NCBI RefSeq assembly: GCF_006912135.1 | Contig: NZ_VIRS01000003.1 | Location: 372,001-436,000 of the forward strand | Length of the DNA: 64,000 nt | Source of the DNA: Cryptosporangium phraense | GTDB taxonomy: Bacteria; Actinomycetota; Actinomycetes; Mycobacteriales; Cryptosporangiaceae | Direction of reading: 5' to 3' | Shown: positions 17,266 through 25,318 of the stretch, one piece after another | How positions within the stretch are numbered: the stretch's first letter is position 1 | Layout: each line of letters begins with the position of its first letter | Translations under genes and position numbers: made by a program | The notes under the pieces: model-generated | Told to the model about the DNA's origin: nothing | The model's database searches: none | What the model saw: only the letters and a program-made list of their open reading frames with translations

Positions 17266-18759
17266 ATGGACGAGTCGTTGGACGGAATGGTGCGCTGGCA
17301 CGCCCGGCACCGCGCCGATGCGTCGGCGGTGATCTGCGGGGACGCCCGGCGCAGCTACTCCGAGCTGTACGACCGCAGCGGGCGGCTGGCCGCCGGGCTT
17401 CTCGCCACCGGGCTGAAACCCGGCGACCGGGTGGCGATCCTGCTGCCCAACTGCATCGAGTACCTCGAGCTGTACCTGGCCGCGGCCCGCAGCGGCCTTC
17501 CGCTGGTGCCGATCAACGCCGCGCTGACCGGCCCGGAGATCGCCTACATCCTCGAGGACTCGGGGGCGGCGCTGGTGATCGCGGCGGACGGGCTGGACGT
17601 CCCCGAGGGGCTCCCGGTGATCCGCGACCTCGCGGCGCTGATCGACGGCGGATCGGCGCTCGAGGCTGTGGTACCCGGCCCGGACGCCGTGTTCTTCCAG
17701 GGCTACACGTCCGGGACGACCGGACGGCCGAAGGGCTGCGTCCAGACGCTGGGCGCGTTCGTCGAGCATTTCCGGCGGTCGTTCGGGCTCTACCGGCACG
17801 ACGCCGACGACGTCATGCTGATGCCCGGCCCGCTGTTCCACGAGGCGCCGGCGCTGTTCAGCCTGGCCCAGCTGTACTACGGCGGCACCGTGCTGCTGCT
17901 GTCCCGGTTCGACGCGGCCACCGCGCTGACCGAGATCGGGACCCACCGGGCGACGACGATCGGCTTCGCGGTGCCGACGATGCTCGACCGGATGATCCCG
18001 GCGGCTCGGGAGCACGACACGTCGTCGCTGCGCAGCATCGTCACCGCGGGCGCGCCGCTGCACCCGGAGACCCGGGAGGGCACGCTGCGGGCGTTCCCGA
18101 CCGCGGCGCTGCACGAGTTCTACGGCGGCACCGAGATCGGCATCATCACGAACATCGAGCACCGGGCCGGGCGGGCCTTCGGGTCGAGCGTCGGCACGGC
18201 GGTGCCCGGGTTCGACGTCGTCCTGCTCGACGAGACCGACCAGCCGGTGGCGCCGGGCGAGGTGGGGCTGATCTACGTCAGCCCGATCATGATGGCCGGG
18301 TACCACGGCCGGCCGCAGGCCACCGCGGACGCGACGCGCACGCTCGACGGCGTCGACTGGCTCACGCTCGGCGACCTCGGCCGCCTGGACGAGGACGGTC
18401 ACCTCTACCTGGTCGACCGGAAGAGCCACATGATCATCACCGGCGGCGAGAACGTCTACCCGGCCGAGGTCGAGGCCGTGCTGGCCGAGCACCCGGCGAT
18501 CGACGACGTCGCGGTCATCGGCCTGCCCGACGCCGACTGGGGCGAGGCCGTCACCGCGGTCATCGCGACCACCGGCGAGGCGCCCGACCTGGACAGCGTC
18601 CGGACGTTCGCCCGGGCCCGGCTGGCCGGGTACAAGACGCCCCGCCGGGTGGTGATCGTCGACGAGATCCCGCGGACCGCGTCGGGAAAGATCCTCAAGC
18701 ACCGCCTGCGGAACGACCTCGCCGGCGGAGAGCCTCCCAGCGAGCCAGGCGGTCGCTGA
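17266..18759 (+). CDS. AMP-forming acyl-CoA synthetase (497 aa)
   Basis: This adenylate-forming CoA ligase has the nucleotide motif YTSGTTGRPKGC, the segment YGGTEIG, the hinge LGDLGRLDEDGHLYLVDRKSHMIITGGENVYP and the catalytic lysine region ASGKILKHRL. It differs clearly from the ligase at 12482, so the two probably activate different acids. It starts 4 bases after the MaoC stop, so it is the third gene of this operon. Its 3' end overlaps the convergent rarA gene by 65 bases. Confidence 0.9.
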   Translation: MDESLDGMVRWHARHRADASAVICGDARRSYSELYDRSGRLAAGLLATGLKPGDRVAILLPNCIEYLELYLAAARSGLPLVPINAALTGPEIAYILEDSGAALVIAADGLDVPEGLPVIRDLAALIDGGSALEAVVPGPDAVFFQGYTSGTTGRPKGCVQTLGAFVEHFRRSFGLYRHDADDVMLMPGPLFHEAPALFSLAQLYYGGTVLLLSRFDAATALTEIGTHRATTIGFAVPTMLDRMIPAAREHDTSSLRSIVTAGAPLHPETREGTLRAFPTAALHEFYGGTEIGIITNIEHRAGRAFGSSVGTAVPGFDVVLLDETDQPVAPGEVGLIYVSPIMMAGYHGRPQATADATRTLDGVDWLTLGDLGRLDEDGHLYLVDRKSHMIITGGENVYPAEVEAVLAEHPAIDDVAVIGLPDADWGEAVTAVIATTGEAPDLDSVRTFARARLAGYKTPRRVVIVDEIPRTASGKILKHRLRNDLAGGEPPSEPGGR

Positions 18760-19978
18760 CCTCGGCCTCGTTGCCGTTGGTCGTGGGCCGGTAGTACTGC
18801 TCGCGTTCCATCCCGTCCGGGAAGTAGTCGGCGCCGGAGAAGCCGTCCTCGGTGTCGGGGTCGTACTGGTAGCCCTCGCCGTAGCCGATTTTCCGCATCA
18901 GCCGGGTCGGGGCGTTGAGGATGTGCGCGGGCGGCATCAGGCTGCCGGTCTTCTTCGCCCGGACCCGGGCCTCGCCGAACCCCCGGTACACCGCGATGGA
19001 CTTGGGTGCGGTCGCCAGGTACACGGCCGCCTGGGCGATCGCGAGCTCGCCCTCGGGGGAGCCGAGCCGCTCGTAGACGTCCCAGGCGGCCAGCGTCTGC
19101 TCCACGGCCCGCGGGTCGGCCATCCCGACGTCCTCGGTGGCGAACCGGACCAGCCGGCGGGCGATGTAGAGCGGGTCCTCGCCGCCCTCGAGCATCCGGG
19201 CCAGCCAGTAGAGCGTGGCGTCGGGGTCGGAGCCGCGCATCGACTTGTGCAGCGCCGAGATCAGGTTGTAGTGCCCCTCCTGCTTCTTGTCGTAGAGCGG
19301 CGCGCGTTTCTGCACCTGGGCGGCGAGGCCGGCGACGTCGAGCGGCGGGCCCGGGGGGAGGGCTTCGATCATGTTGAGCAGGTAGCGGCCGTCACCGTCG
19401 GCCAGCGCGACGAGGGCGTGCCGGGCGTCGGGGGTGAGGTTCACCGGGCCGGCCCGCTCCACGAGCGTTTCCAGGGCGTCGTCATTCAAGCGTTTGAGCA
19501 CGAAGACCTGACAGCGGGAGAGCAGCGCGCCGTTCAGTTCGAAGCTCGGGTTCTCGGTCGTCGCCCCGACCAGGATCACCGTGCCGTCTTCCACGTAAGG
19601 CAGGAAGCTGTCCTGCTGGGCGCGGTTGAAGCGGTGGATCTCGTCGACGAACAGCAGCGTGCCCTGGCCGATCGTCCGCCGCTTCCTGGCCGCGTCGAAG
19701 ACCTTGCGCAGGTCGGCGACGCCGGAGAACGTGGCCGAGAGCGGTTCGAAGACCAGGTCGCTCTGCTCGGCCAGCAGCCGGGCGATCGTCGTCTTGCCGC
19801 AGCCGGGCGGCCCCCACAGGATCATCGAGACCAGCCGGTGCTGCGCGACCATCCGCGCCAGCGGCGCGTCCGGCCCGAGCAGGTGGTCCTGCCCCACGAC
19901 GTCGTCGAGCGTCCGCGGGCGGAGGCGGTCGGCCAGCGGGCGGGTGTCGTCGGAGAACAGCGGCAACGCTTCGTCCAT
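18695..19978 (-). CDS. rarA: Replication-associated recombination protein A, AAA+ ATPase (427 aa)
   Basis: RarA/MgsA is a clamp-loader-related AAA+ ATPase that acts at stalled replication forks. Visible motifs are PLADRLRPRTLDDVVGQ at the N-terminus, Walker A GPPGCGKTT, Walker B LLFVDEIHRF, sensor 1 ATTENPSFE and the C-terminal tetramerisation part (HYNLISALHKSMRGSDPDA). ATG 19978 (MDEALPLFSDDTRPLADRLRP) matches the usual short N-terminus. The C-terminal ~20 codons lie antisense to the acyl-CoA synthetase gene. This is a housekeeping gene and not part of the neighbouring catabolic cluster. Confidence 0.94.
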   Translation of the reverse strand: MDEALPLFSDDTRPLADRLRPRTLDDVVGQDHLLGPDAPLARMVAQHRLVSMILWGPPGCGKTTIARLLAEQSDLVFEPLSATFSGVADLRKVFDAARKRRTIGQGTLLFVDEIHRFNRAQQDSFLPYVEDGTVILVGATTENPSFELNGALLSRCQVFVLKRLNDDALETLVERAGPVNLTPDARHALVALADGDGRYLLNMIEALPPGPPLDVAGLAAQVQKRAPLYDKKQEGHYNLISALHKSMRGSDPDATLYWLARMLEGGEDPLYIARRLVRFATEDVGMADPRAVEQTLAAWDVYERLGSPEGELAIAQAAVYLATAPKSIAVYRGFGEARVRAKKTGSLMPPAHILNAPTRLMRKIGYGEGYQYDPDTEDGFSGADYFPDGMEREQYYRPTTNGNEAEVSDRLARWEALRRRGRSAGGA

Positions 19979-19983
19979 GGCCC

Positions 19984-20724
19984 CTACCCTGCGACGAAGA
20001 TCGTCCAACTGTCCACGACCCGGAAGCCCATCGACTCGTACAGCGTCCACCCGTCGGCCGACGGCTGCAGGTAGGCGGTGGTGGCGCCGGCGGCGAAGCC
20101 GTCGGACAGGATCCGCGCGGTCATCGCGCGGCCGAGGCCGCGCCTACGGGCCTCCGGCACCACGGCGACGTTGAAGACGCCGATCATCTCGCCGCTGCGG
20201 ATGCCGAGGCCGGTAGCGACGGGCCGGCCGGACGCGGACGCGAGGTAGCCGGTGATGCCGGGGGTGTCGAGCACGTCGCCGCCCATCAGGTCGCCGAAGG
20301 CGGCCGAGGGGACGCCGAAGCCGTGGGCGAGGGCGGTGGTGTAGGCGTTGGCGTGGTCGGGACCGACGTGGTGGATGGTGGTGTCGGGGGCGGGCAGTCT
20401 CACGTCCGGGGCGGGGCAGGTCATCATCGGGCCGTCGTGGCGGGCGGTCCGGCCGTGGCGGGCGGCGAGGTCCGCGGCTGTGTCGCTGCGGACGACCATC
20501 GACCAGGGGAAAGGTCGGGTGCCGGCGTCGGTCGCGAGGGTTTCGAGCGCGGTCAGGTCGGGGGTGGGGTCGAGGCTGACCACGGTGTTGAGCGAGGCGA
20601 ACTCGGTGCCGCTGACGACGACGGCGCCGCCGCCCAGCTCGGCGTACCAGCCCTGCGGGCTCGCGGTCATGAAGCGGGCCATCGCGTCGAGCCAGGCGGC
20701 CGCGGCGCGGTCCCGTACGGTCAT
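19984..20724 (-). CDS. GNAT family N-acetyltransferase (246 aa)
   Basis: The C-terminal half carries the GNAT acetyl-CoA-binding motif (VVPEARRRGLGRAMTARIL) and the following YLQPSADGWTLYESMGFRVVDSW. The N-terminal ~110 residues form a divergent domain seen in two-domain GNAT proteins. The acceptor is unknown. Start ATG 20724 is 24 bases from the divergent gene at 20749, so they share a very short promoter region. It ends 5 bases before the rarA start, so the two are probably co-transcribed. Confidence 0.82.
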   Translation of the reverse strand: MTVRDRAAAAWLDAMARFMTASPQGWYAELGGGAVVVSGTEFASLNTVVSLDPTPDLTALETLATDAGTRPFPWSMVVRSDTAADLAARHGRTARHDGPMMTCPAPDVRLPAPDTTIHHVGPDHANAYTTALAHGFGVPSAAFGDLMGGDVLDTPGITGYLASASGRPVATGLGIRSGEMIGVFNVAVVPEARRRGLGRAMTARILSDGFAAGATTAYLQPSADGWTLYESMGFRVVDSWTIFVAG

Positions 20725-20748
20725 CGGGCGAGTCTACGAAGGAGTGAC

Positions 20749-21558
20749 GTGGGGTTCGAAGACGCGGTGCGCGGCGCGTTCCGGCGGGGCGACACGGACG
20801 CGGTCGTGGGGATGGCGAAGGCGGAGGTCGTCCGGGCGCGGGAGGCCGGTGATGCGGCCGGGGAGGTGGAGGCGCTGTACGCGCTGTCGCGCGTGGCGCT
20901 GCGTGGGGGTGAGCTGGTACGGGCGGAAGAGTTGGCGCGGGAGGCGCTGTCCGTAGCGGTGGGTGCGGCCGGCTTGGTCGGCCGGGAGGCCGGCGGGGGT
21001 GGCGGGGGTGGCCGGGAGGCTGGTGGGGGTGGCCGGGAGGCCGGTGGGGGTGGCCGGGAGGCCGGTGGGCGGGGGTTGGAAGAAAGGCCTCGGCATGTGC
21101 TGGCGGCGGTCGCACGGTTGTCGGGGAACTACGAGCTCGCGCGCGAGCGGTATCTGGCCAGCATCGCGCTGAACGAGGAACTGGGCCGGCCGGAGGCCGT
21201 GAACTCCGAGTCGTACAACCTGGCCTTCACCGAGCTCCGACTCGGCAACCGGGACCGGGCCCGAGAGCTGTTCGCCGAGGTCCGAGAGCGCGTCTTCCGA
21301 GAGGGCTACGACTCGTTCGTGCCGTACCTCGGCGTGGCCGCGTCCGCCCTGGCCGCGGCCGACGGAGATGACGAGCTAGCGGCCCGCATGATCGGCCTCA
21401 CCGACGCGGCCTACGCCGAGATCGGCCAGGTCCCCGACCCGGACGACGCACAAGAGCTGTCAGCGGCCCGGGAGAAGGCGATCATGGCCCTGGGCGAAGC
21501 TGCGTTCGGGCGCGAGTACGAGGCCGGGAGAGCCCTCACCCCCCGCGACGCACTCTGA
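20749..21558 (+). CDS. TPR-like alpha-helical protein with a Gly-rich repeat insert (269 aa)
   Basis: GTG 20749 is preceded by AAGGAG at a spacing of 5. Helical repeats resembling tetratricopeptides flank an insert. The N-terminal part (VEALYALSRVALRGGELVRAEELAREAL) and the C-terminal part (RHVLAAVARLSGNYELARERYLASIALNEELGRPEAVNSESYNLAFTELRLGNRDRARELF) look like TPR units from the ATPase-associated regulator type. Between them lies a low-complexity stretch, roughly residues 78-108, built of GREAGGGG units and encoded by 21-base DNA repeats. The function is unknown; the protein is probably a cytoplasmic scaffold. Confidence 0.7.
   Translation: MGFEDAVRGAFRRGDTDAVVGMAKAEVVRAREAGDAAGEVEALYALSRVALRGGELVRAEELAREALSVAVGAAGLVGREAGGGGGGGREAGGGGREAGGGGREAGGRGLEERPRHVLAAVARLSGNYELARERYLASIALNEELGRPEAVNSESYNLAFTELRLGNRDRARELFAEVRERVFREGYDSFVPYLGVAASALAAADGDDELAARMIGLTDAAYAEIGQVPDPDDAQELSAAREKAIMALGEAAFGREYEAGRALTPRDAL
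20980..21072 (+). repeat. In-frame 21-bp tandem repeat inside the TPR-like gene
   Basis: About four copies of a 21-base unit (GGCCGGGAGGCYGGTGGGGG plus T), with a 9-base partial unit after the first, encode repeated GREAGGGG. Copies are nearly identical, so expansion or contraction by slippage would change protein length by 7 residues without a frameshift. Confidence 0.8.
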
Positions 21559-21602
21559 GCAACCGGGCGGAATTGTCGGAGGGGCGGGCCATACTGCGGC
21601 GC

Positions 21603-21962
21603 ATGACGGAACCGACTCATCGCCATCACGCGATCGACTACATCGAGTTCACGGTCACCGACCTGGAGGCGGCCAAGCGCTTCTACGCCGACGCGTTCGG
21701 CTGGCAGTTCACCGACTACGGCCCCGGCTACGCCGGAATCCTGGGCACCTCCGGCGAGGTGGGCGGCCTGGCCGCCGGTGACGAGATCCGTCCCGGCGGC
21801 CCGCTGGTGCTCCTGTTCTCGACGGATCTCGACCGGTCGGTGGAAGCGGTCGAGAAAGCGGGCGGCCGAGTGACGAACGGCCCGTACGAGTTCCCCGGCG
21901 GCCGACGCTTCCACTTCGCCGACCCGAGCGGCAACGAACTGGGCGTCTGGTCGGAGTCCTGA
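21603..21962 (+). CDS. VOC (glyoxalase/bleomycin resistance) family protein (119 aa)
   Basis: This is a single vicinal-oxygen-chelate domain. It has IDYIEFTVTDLEAAKRFYADAFGWQF at the N-terminus and RRFHFADPSGNELGVWSES at the C-terminus. The metal ligands would include the final Glu of GNELGVW. It is similar to the short YaeR/PhnB-like proteins. ATG 21603 has no good ribosome site; a GGAGGGG stands about 25 bases upstream, so the message may be leaderless. The function is not predictable from context. Confidence 0.85.
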   Translation: MTEPTHRHHAIDYIEFTVTDLEAAKRFYADAFGWQFTDYGPGYAGILGTSGEVGGLAAGDEIRPGGPLVLLFSTDLDRSVEAVEKAGGRVTNGPYEFPGGRRFHFADPSGNELGVWSES

Positions 21963-21966
21963 GCCC

Positions 21967-22090
21967 GAGCCGGGGTGGCGGTGCGAGCCGGGGCAGCGGT
22001 GCGAGCCGGGGCAGCGGTGCGAGCCGGGGTGGCGGTGCGAGCCGGGGTGGCGGTGCGAGCCGGGCGGCGGTCTGAGCCGGGCGGCGGTCC
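21967..22090. repeat. Non-coding 18-bp tandem repeat, five copies plus two 17-bp variants
   Basis: Five units of GAGCCGGGG(T/C)(G/A)GCGGTGC run from 21967 to 22056, then two 17-base variants, GAGCCGGGCGGCGGTCT/C, to 22090. The array starts only four bases after the stop of the VOC gene. There are no spacers, so it is not CRISPR. It is a minisatellite-like locus. Confidence 0.85.
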
Positions 22091-22515
22091 TAGCCGGCAC
22101 GCAGCCGAGGCGACCCACGCCTAAGCCACGCCTGGCGCACAGGCGCTCACCCGGCCGCCGCGGCCCAGGCGATCGCCCGCCCCGGCGCTGACCGTGCCGC
22201 CACCTGGCGTTGACCGTGCCCGTCGGGGCACATCGTGGGCCTGAACGACGCGGCGGGCAGTCGTCGCCGCACCGTGCCCAGCTGAATGCGGTCAGCGCGT
22301 GACCCACAACCCTGGGCCGATCGCGTAGCGATCACCAAGCAGACCGGGAGCGCCCGTCATCTCGAGTCTGGCGCCGCGCCCACGGCGAGCCCCAGCCGAA
22401 GCAGATCACCCCGCCCGGCTCGCCCAAGCGCGGATGCCAGCGCAGGAGGCCAGAGAACCACTGATCCGGTCATTCGTCCCCATCAAGGCGCGATCAGTGG
22501 GTTAGCGTGCATCGC
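22091..22515. other. Intergenic stretch without a recognisable gene
   Basis: No convincing coding region is present. There is a direct repeat GGCG(C/T)TGACCGTGCC at about 22183 and 22208. The promoter for the following gene must lie at the right end. Confidence 0.5.
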
Positions 22516-22977
22516 ATGGGAGAGAAGTTGCAACTGACCGCCACCCTGGAACCCCGAGGTCCAGCAGGCGCGTTCGTCCTCACCGACGAGCAGGTATCCG
22601 TCCTAGGCGAGGGCAAAAAGACCTTCCCGGTCCGAGTGACCCTCAACGGCGTGACGCTCTCCCTGAGGCTCGCCAAAATGGGCGGCGAAAACATGGTCGG
22701 ACTGGCCAAGGCAGCCCGAGCCGAGGCCGGCGTAGAGATCGGCTCGACGTACGACGTGGAGATCACGTCCGACGCAGGCGAACGCACGGTCGAGGTCCCC
22801 GCCGACCTGGCCGAGGCTCTGGCCGCAGACGCACCCGCCGAGAAAGCGTTCAACGCTCTGGCGTACTCCCACCGCAAGGAATTCGTCCGCTGGATCACCG
22901 AAGCCAAGCGCGAAGCAACCCGAGCCGACCGAGTAGCCAAGACCGTAGAAATGGCCCGAGAAGGCCGAACCCGCTAA
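22516..22977 (+). CDS. DUF1905 / YdeI-like protein (153 aa)
   Basis: The N-terminal ~95 residues form a DUF1905 beta-barrel-like domain (LQLTATLEPRGPAGAFVLTDEQVSVLGEGKKTFPVRVTLNG and SLRLAKMGGENMVGLAKAARAEAGVEIG). The C-terminus has the YdeI/OmpD-associated helical motif (AFNALAYSHRKEFVRWITEAKREATRADRVAKTVEMAREG). The fusion is common in actinobacteria but its biochemical role is not known. ATG 22516 is chosen; GTG 22507 is an alternative. It stands alone with gaps of over 400 bases on both sides. Confidence 0.82.
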   Translation: MGEKLQLTATLEPRGPAGAFVLTDEQVSVLGEGKKTFPVRVTLNGVTLSLRLAKMGGENMVGLAKAARAEAGVEIGSTYDVEITSDAGERTVEVPADLAEALAADAPAEKAFNALAYSHRKEFVRWITEAKREATRADRVAKTVEMAREGRTR

Positions 22978-23468
22978 CTCCTCCTCCCGCCAGACCACGC
23001 AGGAGCCGCGCCCACCGCCGACCGGCCACCGCCCACCAACGGCCGCCCGACCGCACCGCGCCGCCCGCTGCGCAGGGTCAACCGGTGCGCTGGGCGCCAG
23101 GCTTTGCCTTTCGCGCCACTGCGTTCCCGCGCACCGCGCTCCGTGCCCCCGCCTCGTCACGACGAACTCGGAGCCGAGGCCGCGAAGCCGAACGTCGACC
23201 GAGCCGGGGGCGCGCTGCTCGGGTCCGATGCCGTGCATGCCGCGACCCGCATACGCCCCCATGCCGTGCTGTGCCCGCCGCGCGCCGCCTACCGCGGCGG
23301 CTCTCCTGCGCCGCGTCGGCCGGGCCCGCGGCCCCGGGCATGCATTGCGCGCCGCCTACCGCGGCACGCGGGTCGGCGCACACCGCACCCGCCAGGCCCC
23401 CGCCGGAATGACCCCCAGCCGAAGCCGCCACCAAACCCCCGCCTAGCCGACTCAGCCGCCGCCGCAGA
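22978..23468. other. GC-rich intergenic stretch, no gene called
   Basis: Open frames exist on both strands but they are arginine/proline/alanine-rich and show no domain pattern, which is usual for non-coding DNA of this composition. It separates the convergent YdeI-like and monooxygenase genes. Confidence 0.5.
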
Positions 23469-24623
23469 TCAAACGCCCGTCGGCAGCGGATAGTCCTCGA
23501 GCGCGATGTTGCTAGCCGGACGATCGAACACCCTCATCAACGGCCCGAACACCTTCAACGCCGTAAACAAAACATTCCGGCCCACGATCCCCACCCAACC
23601 CCGCGGCGCCAACAGCCGCCCCGCATTCACCTTCCGCGACACCGATGCATAATCCCGGAACTTCTCCTCGTACCTCCCGAACGCCATCCCGTAGTCACCT
23701 CCCGCCAACCCCAGCTCCCCGGCCAGCACATACGCCCCCACCATCGCCAACCCAGTCCCGAACCCACCCAGCGCATTCCCGTACGCCGAGTCCCCGACCA
23801 GCGCCACCCGCCCCGCCGAATAGTGCTCCACCGTCACCCGGCTGATCGAGTCCAGATAGAACTCCGACGCCCCCTCCAGCTTCCCCACGAGCTCCGGCAA
23901 CCGCCACTTCCCACCCCGATACGCCTCGGCGACCCGCTGCTTCTGCGCCGCTACGTCCTCCCGCACCCCCGGCTCGAGACGCCCCGCGAAGACGAAGAAC
24001 GCCGGGGCCTTGGAGCCTCCCAGCGCCGCCATCCGGCCCGGCTCGTTGTACATCACGTCGTCGTCCCCGGCGTCCAGGCCGGCGAGCGCGTAGTAGTACC
24101 CGAGGTGCGTGACGAACCGGGACTCCGGGCCGAACGCCAGCCGCCGCACCGTCGAGTGAATCCCGTCCGCGCCGATGACCAGGTCGAACGTCCTCGGCTC
24201 CCGGTGGACGAACGTCACGTCGACGCCGTCCGCGGTCTCGGTCAGCGTGGCGATCGAGTCGCCGAACACGTACTCGCACGATTCCGCGGTGAGGTCGTAC
24301 AGGATCCGGGCCAGGTCGCCGCGCGGAATGTTGATCTCCCCACCGGCGAACGCGCCCGGCACGACTCCGATCCGGCGCCCCTTCGCGTTCACGATCGCCC
24401 CGTCGTCGGACCCGACGGACGCTTGCTCTACGGCGTCCAGAATGCCCATCTTCTCGAGGACCGTCCGATGGACGGGTCCTTTGAAGTCGACGGCCTGACC
24501 GCCGGTCCGGATTCCGTCGGCCTTCTCGACGACGGTGACGTCGAATCCGTAGCGGTCGAGCCAGAAGGCCAGAGCCGGGCCGGCGATGCTGGCGCCGGAG
24601 ATGAGGACGCGGCTGTTCTTCAC
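23469..24623 (-). CDS. FAD-dependent monooxygenase (384 aa)
   Basis: This is a PHBH-fold flavoprotein hydroxylase. It has an N-terminal Rossmann motif VLISGASIAGPALAFWL, the ribityl/DG motif LVIGADGIHSTVRR, and the second FAD motif VALVGDSAYGNALGGFGTGLAM. The sequence is in the TetX/PgaE-like, rifampicin- or tetracycline-modifying and aromatic-hydroxylating group. GTG 24623 overlaps the stop of the upstream TetR gene by GTGA, so the two form an operon and the monooxygenase is co-induced with its regulator. A role in detoxifying an aromatic antibiotic or metabolite is a reasonable inference. Confidence 0.88.
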   Translation of the reverse strand: MKNSRVLISGASIAGPALAFWLDRYGFDVTVVEKADGIRTGGQAVDFKGPVHRTVLEKMGILDAVEQASVGSDDGAIVNAKGRRIGVVPGAFAGGEINIPRGDLARILYDLTAESCEYVFGDSIATLTETADGVDVTFVHREPRTFDLVIGADGIHSTVRRLAFGPESRFVTHLGYYYALAGLDAGDDDVMYNEPGRMAALGGSKAPAFFVFAGRLEPGVREDVAAQKQRVAEAYRGGKWRLPELVGKLEGASEFYLDSISRVTVEHYSAGRVALVGDSAYGNALGGFGTGLAMVGAYVLAGELGLAGGDYGMAFGRYEEKFRDYASVSRKVNAGRLLAPRGWVGIVGRNVLFTALKVFGPLMRVFDRPASNIALEDYPLPTGV

Positions 24624-25264
24624 GAGGGTGCTCCTGGGGTTGTGACGCTGCGGAAGGCGCGGTCGAGGTCGTCGAGCGCGAGCGAGGCGACGCGGGTCAG
24701 CTCGGCAACCAACTCCGCCACCGGGGCGGAGTCGCGGAGCCCGGCGCCGATCCGGTCGCCGATCGCCTGGACGACGGCGACGAGCGCGGCGGCGTGGGCC
24801 GTCGCGCTGAGGGGGGCCAGATCCGGACAGGTGCTGACGATCGCGTCGGCCACCACCTCGATCTGCCGTTCCCGGAATTCGAGCGCGAACCGGCGCAGGA
24901 CGGGGCTGATCACGCATTGCGTGAAGAACTCGCCCCGCCCCTGGCGCGGATCGGTGTGGCGGTACCGCTCGATGTCGGCCTCGAGCAGCGGGCGGATCGC
25001 GCCGGCCGGGCTCACCCCGGCGCCGCGTTCGAGCACGGCCCGCCGGTAGAGCTCGAGGAACTCGTCGACCCGGTCGAGGACCAGGTCCTGCTTGGCCGGG
25101 AAGTAGTTGTAGACGGTCTGGTCCGACACGTTCGCCGCGCGCGCGACGTCGATCACCGACACCGCTTCGTAGCCGTGCTCGGCGAACAGCCCGGCGGCCA
25201 CGTCGGCGATCCGCTCGCGCGTCTCCGCCTTCTTCCGGTCCCGCAGACCCTGTTCTCGCGCCAT
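24620..25264 (-). CDS. TetR family regulator of the monooxygenase (214 aa)
   Basis: The HTH spans about residues 13-58 (TRERIADVAAGLFAEHGYEAVSVIDVARAANVSDQTVYNYFPAKQDLV). Start ATG 25264 (AREQGLRDRKKAETRER) is taken because a perfect palindrome at 25283-25305 lies just upstream; a longer reading from 25300 would begin inside it. The C-terminal ligand domain is of MftR/SACE_7040-like type. The gene is upstream of, and overlaps by GTGA, the FAD monooxygenase gene, so autoregulation would also control that enzyme. Confidence 0.88.
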   Translation of the reverse strand: MAREQGLRDRKKAETRERIADVAAGLFAEHGYEAVSVIDVARAANVSDQTVYNYFPAKQDLVLDRVDEFLELYRRAVLERGAGVSPAGAIRPLLEADIERYRHTDPRQGRGEFFTQCVISPVLRRFALEFRERQIEVVADAIVSTCPDLAPLSATAHAAALVAVVQAIGDRIGAGLRDSAPVAELVAELTRVASLALDDLDRAFRSVTTPGAPS

Positions 25265-25282
25265 GTCGAGAACAGTACGCCG

Positions 25283-25305
25283 AAACTTTGGCTTCGCCAA
25301 AGTTT
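25283..25305. promoter_or_regulatory. Perfect 10-3-10 palindrome, probable TetR operator
   Basis: AAACTTTGGC-TTC-GCCAAAGTTT ends 19 bases upstream of the TetR start. No U-tract-dependent gene end is near (the next gene, pointing the same way, ends at 25319), so an operator is more likely than a terminator. Confidence 0.75.
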
Positions 25306-25318
25306 TGTGCCCACCAAC

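Noticed and set aside
21967-22090. CRISPR array
   Set aside because: Units are directly adjacent with no spacers and no cas genes are present.
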